This document shows, in pieces, positions 40,833 to 43,561 of a stretch of 43,561 nt of DNA. Source of the DNA: Solirubrobacterales bacterium. GTDB taxonomy: Bacteria > Actinomycetota > Thermoleophilia > Solirubrobacterales > Solirubrobacteraceae. How positions within the stretch are numbered: the stretch's first letter is position 1; every line of letters begins with the position of its first letter. The translations under genes and the position numbers were made by a program. The stretch lies in the NCBI GenBank assembly GCA_019244395.1, contig JAFASQ010000158.1, forward strand, positions 1-43,561, in the 5' to 3' direction. The notes under the pieces were generated by a model that made no database searches, had not been told where the DNA came from, and saw only the letters and a list, made by a program, of their open reading frames with translations.

Positions 40833-43094
40833 TCAAGCTGGCGAAGGGCGATACGGCCGACAAGGCTCGCCCCGCAAGCCGGGACAGGGGGGCAGCCCGC
40901 TCGGCACCGCCACGCCGGGCACGACCGGCAGCAGAAGGCGGGAGGGCATGGCACCCGAATGCTCCACCCGGATCCGTGCCAGCCGAGCGGGCGTCAAATC
41001 CGCGAAGGCCCACTCCGGCTGATCGCCCCCCGGGGCCGAGATCGTGATCCGGATTCGCGAGCCGGCGCGGTACACGTGTCCCTCGTAGTAGAGCGGCACT
41101 GTCACTTGTGTGAACCGGCCTGACGGCAGCGGCGCCGCGTCGCCCCGGCGCAGGCTGAGCACCGGCTCGAGCGGCGTGCTGGCCGCTCGATCGAGTTTGC
41201 GCACGCTGGCCCGCAGCCACCCGCTCTGGACGTACGTCTCGATCCCATCCGGCCGCACCTCGGACACCGTCACTTGGAGGTCGACGTCGCGCGTCGAGGA
41301 TTCGATCCAGGCCTGAACCGCGCCGGCACCCACGACGGTCACGTTCTCGGCCAGCGGCGCGGTCGCGTAGGACCGAGACGTGCCGCGCGGATTCTGGGTC
41401 CAGCGATAGCCCGGCGTGGCGCCCCACAACCCGCCGGGCCCGGTGTTGCCGCTGAAGTCGGTGACCGGTCGCGCGCGGGGATTCCAGGTGAAGGCGTCGA
41501 TGCCCCGCCCACTCCCGGGCGCCGGCTGCAACGTACCGCCGGCGCCCAGATACCACGACACTGCGCGCGTGCCGGGCACAGGAAAACGCGGGAAGGACTG
41601 CCCGAACGCCGGCAGCGGCGCCCCGGGGCCCAGCCCGCCACCGGCACCGTTGTCGAACAGGATGCGGAGCGCGGGCAGCCGCTCGAACGCCGCCAAGGCG
41701 GACGCGTAATTGGGCTGGTCCTCGATCGGATCATCCGCGGGGAACGAGACCCCGCTGATGCCCATCGCCGTCTGATACACCAGCGGCGCGAGTGCTCGCG
41801 TCGCCTGCGCCAGCGCCGGCAACCGCCCCGCAACGAACAGCGACAGGAAGTCGTACCAGCGCACCGCGGTCAACGGATCGAGCGAATCGATGTGGGCGCC
41901 ATTCGTGAAGGTGAACCACTTCCACCTCGTCCCTGTGAAGTGCTCCGCGAGATCCGGGCAGTGACCTCCTGTCTGCTCGTCCGTCCACTGACAGGCCAGG
42001 TACACCGGCGCGCGGACCTTGTGCACGAACGTCACCGGGTTCAGCGGGTTCGCGACCGACGGCACGGAGTAGCGATTCGCGAACAGCTGCCTCACGTCGT
42101 TGACCGCCTCTGGATGCAGCGCCTGGTTCGCCGCACAAACCCGGTCGCCGCCCCGGATGCGCTGCCAGGCCCACGCCTGACCGCGGCCCGGCCCGGCCGC
42201 CTCAGCGTCATGGTCACGCGCGCGGGCGTAGGGCAGCGCGAACCCGGTGTTCAGGATCCCGCCCGGGTACAGCGTCGTCGCGGTGTTGTCGATCACCGAC
42301 AGTGGTGCGATCGCGGCCAGGCTGGGAGGATCGGTCGCGGCCACGAACAGCTGACTGATCCCGCCGTAGGAGATGCCGAGCATCCCGACCTTATGGTGCA
42401 GCACCCATGACTGGTGCGCCACGGTCTCGATCACGTCGTAGCCGTCGAGGCTCTGCAGCCGCTCGAAGAAGCTGAACGCGCCGCCCGAGCAGCCGGTCCC
42501 GCGCATGTTCACATCGACCACGGCGAAGCCGAGCAGCGTCGCGATCTGGCTGATCCCGTTCTGCGCGCCGGCCGGATCGGCGTATCCGTAGCCCGCGTAC
42601 TCGATCAGGGTCGGATAGGGACCTGGCCCCGCCGGCAGGCGCACGTCGATCGCCAGCTTGGTGCCGTCCCGGGTGGTCAGGTAGCCGTATCCCGACCGCG
42701 GAAGCCGCTGTCGATAGATCCGCGTGCTCGGTGGCGCCGGACGGTCCGGTAAAACGGTCATCGTCGGTGTTGCCGGCCCGCCCGCCCCGGCCCCACCGCC
42801 GGGCCCACCGCCAGCCACACCGCCGACGGCTCGCACCCGATAGCCGCCCCCCGAGGCCACCCCGCGGAAGATCACCCCGCCGAGTGGCCCCGCAGCGCGC
42901 ACGGCTACCACCCGGCCGCGCCGGTTGACCAACGCCAGCCGCTCGCCGGCCCGCGCGCCCACCACCCACACCTGCTCGACGCTCCCGTGCGCGCTCAGAG
43001 TGGCCGCGCCCGCCGAGGCCGGCGCGACCACGGACAGCGTCGCCAACGCCGGCGCTAAAAGCCCCCCCAAAAGCTGTTTCCTCCCGCGCGCCAT
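40833..43094 (-). CDS. secreted CocE/NonD-type hydrolase (X-Pro dipeptidyl-peptidase S15 family)
   Basis: The product has 753 residues. A signal peptide (about 1-30, LLGGLLAPALATLSVVAPASAGA) precedes a small N-terminal domain, then a Gly/Ala/Pro-rich linker (about 91-125). The hydrolase domain begins RSGYGYLTTRDGTKLAIDVRLP; the nucleophile is S242 in GISYGGISQ, with the catalytic histidine likely in GAHIDSLDP. The C-terminal jelly roll (about 540-720) has YATAPLAENVTVVGAGAVQA and TVPLYYEGHVYRAGSRIRIT. The family cleaves Xaa-Pro dipeptides or esters. The ATG at 43094 precedes the signal peptide. It is divergent from the amidase gene. Confidence 0.9.
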   Translation of the reverse strand: MARGRKQLLGGLLAPALATLSVVAPASAGAATLSAHGSVEQVWVVGARAGERLALVNRRGRVVAVRAAGPLGGVIFRGVASGGGYRVRAVGGVAGGGPGGGAGAGGPATPTMTVLPDRPAPPSTRIYRQRLPRSGYGYLTTRDGTKLAIDVRLPAGPGPYPTLIEYAGYGYADPAGAQNGISQIATLLGFAVVDVNMRGTGCSGGAFSFFERLQSLDGYDVIETVAHQSWVLHHKVGMLGISYGGISQLFVAATDPPSLAAIAPLSVIDNTATTLYPGGILNTGFALPYARARDHDAEAAGPGRGQAWAWQRIRGGDRVCAANQALHPEAVNDVRQLFANRYSVPSVANPLNPVTFVHKVRAPVYLACQWTDEQTGGHCPDLAEHFTGTRWKWFTFTNGAHIDSLDPLTAVRWYDFLSLFVAGRLPALAQATRALAPLVYQTAMGISGVSFPADDPIEDQPNYASALAAFERLPALRILFDNGAGGGLGPGAPLPAFGQSFPRFPVPGTRAVSWYLGAGGTLQPAPGSGRGIDAFTWNPRARPVTDFSGNTGPGGLWGATPGYRWTQNPRGTSRSYATAPLAENVTVVGAGAVQAWIESSTRDVDLQVTVSEVRPDGIETYVQSGWLRASVRKLDRAASTPLEPVLSLRRGDAAPLPSGRFTQVTVPLYYEGHVYRAGSRIRITISAPGGDQPEWAFADLTPARLARIRVEHSGAMPSRLLLPVVPGVAVPSGLPPCPGLRGEPCRPYRPSPA

Positions 43095-43148
43095 GCCTTC
43101 ACCGCGCACCCTACCGGAGCCTCGCGTCCAGTCAGTAGCGTTCGCGGC

Positions 43149-43561
43149 ATGTCCGAGATCGCCGCCACCCCCGCGCCACCGAAGCCTCCAACCGCTTCCG
43201 ACCCCGCCGACCTCGGCGTGCTCGAAGCCGCCCAGGAACTTCGCGCCGGCCGTCTGTCTTCGGTCGAGCTGACCGAGGCCTGTCTGCGTCGGATCGAGGA
43301 GCGCAACGGTGGCGAGCCGAGCTTCGACGGCGCCCCGGACCGGATCAACGCCTGGGTCCGGCTCTACCCCGACCTGGCCCGGGACCACGCGCGGCGAGCC
43401 GACGAGCACCGCGCCCGCCAGGGCGAGGACGCGCCGCTGCTGTGCGGCATCCCGATCGGCCTCAAGGACCTCTACGCGGTGGCGGGACTGCCGCTCACCG
43501 CCTCGAGCCGCGTCCTCGAGGGCAACCTCGCGTCCGCCGACAGCCCCGCCTGGAGAACCCT
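43149..43561 (+). CDS. amidase signature family enzyme (3' end outside window)
   Basis: The first 137 residues are seen. LGVLEAAQELRAGRLSSVEL is the usual N-terminal helix of amidase-signature enzymes, and GIPIGLKDLYAVAGLPLTAS contains the catalytic lysine (K106) of the Ser-Ser-Lys triad; the two serines lie beyond the window. It would hydrolyse an amide, but the substrate class cannot be told. The ATG at 43149 leaves 54 bases from the divergent CocE start. Confidence 0.9.
   Translation, partial: MSEIAATPAPPKPPTASDPADLGVLEAAQELRAGRLSSVELTEACLRRIEERNGGEPSFDGAPDRINAWVRLYPDLARDHARRADEHRARQGEDAPLLCGIPIGLKDLYAVAGLPLTASSRVLEGNLASADSPAWRT

Overview
The window is about 70% GC with dense, often overlapping genes and frequent GTG or TTG starts. 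An intact natural PafB-PafC fusion, an actinobacterial-size Lhr helicase beside Nei, DUF3052, a CFP32-like double VOC protein and an ECF sigma/DUF4349 pair point to Actinomycetota. A deep-branching high-GC lineage such as Thermoleophilia is my best guess, but this is inference from gene content. No rRNA, tRNA, CRISPR array, insertion sequence or phage module was seen. The window is chromosomal in character.

Layout. (1) 1-10045, minus strand: one compact run of eight genes, rmlD-rmlB-UDGb-lhr-nei-GDPD-sigma-DUF4349, most junctions overlapping by 1 to 14 bases. It joins dTDP-rhamnose synthesis, base-excision repair with a helicase, and an ECF sigma factor with its probable membrane anti-sigma partner. 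(2) 10065-14955: asparaginase, a striking 21-bp tandem array, a double VOC protein, a strong bidirectional hairpin, an SDR, a YhaM-like OB/HD exonuclease, then a 1-kb geneless stretch full of degenerate repeats. (3) 14956-20477: fused PafBC (DNA-damage regulator), long-form RmlA, YceH with a 7-residue repeat tail, DUF3052, and a MmcQ/YjbR-HAD fusion ORF. (4) 20721-24286: a HigBA-type toxin-antitoxin pair, a hydroxyacid-oxoacid transhydrogenase-like iron ADH, PRC-barrel and PfkB proteins, and a start-less coding relic. (5) 24287-29184: a secreted G1 (eqolisin) peptidase with a Gly/Tyr-rich tail, a TMEM175 channel, a membrane-dipeptidase-family enzyme, a flavin split-barrel protein and a GlcD-type FAD oxidase. 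(6) 29273-38452: a 1000-residue AAA/TPR/LuxR regulator and a complete Dpp/Opp peptide ABC operon with an intercistronic 14-bp hairpin after the binding-protein gene. (7) 38665-43561: a quinone-oxidoreductase pseudogene with a visible 25-bp tandem duplication, a secreted alpha/beta hydrolase, a secreted CocE/S15 hydrolase and the start of an amidase.

How the parts fit. Peptide and amide use is a recurrent theme: secreted G1 peptidase, S15-type hydrolase, dipeptidase, peptide ABC transporter, asparaginase and amidase. DNA repair is the second: UDGb, Lhr, Nei and their plausible controller PafBC. dTDP-rhamnose genes lie on both sides (rmlBD and rmlA). The best candidates for undescribed elements are the 21-bp palindrome array, the repeat-rich 1-kb gap, the related 41-bp intergenic elements, and the eqolisin with its glycine/tyrosine tail.
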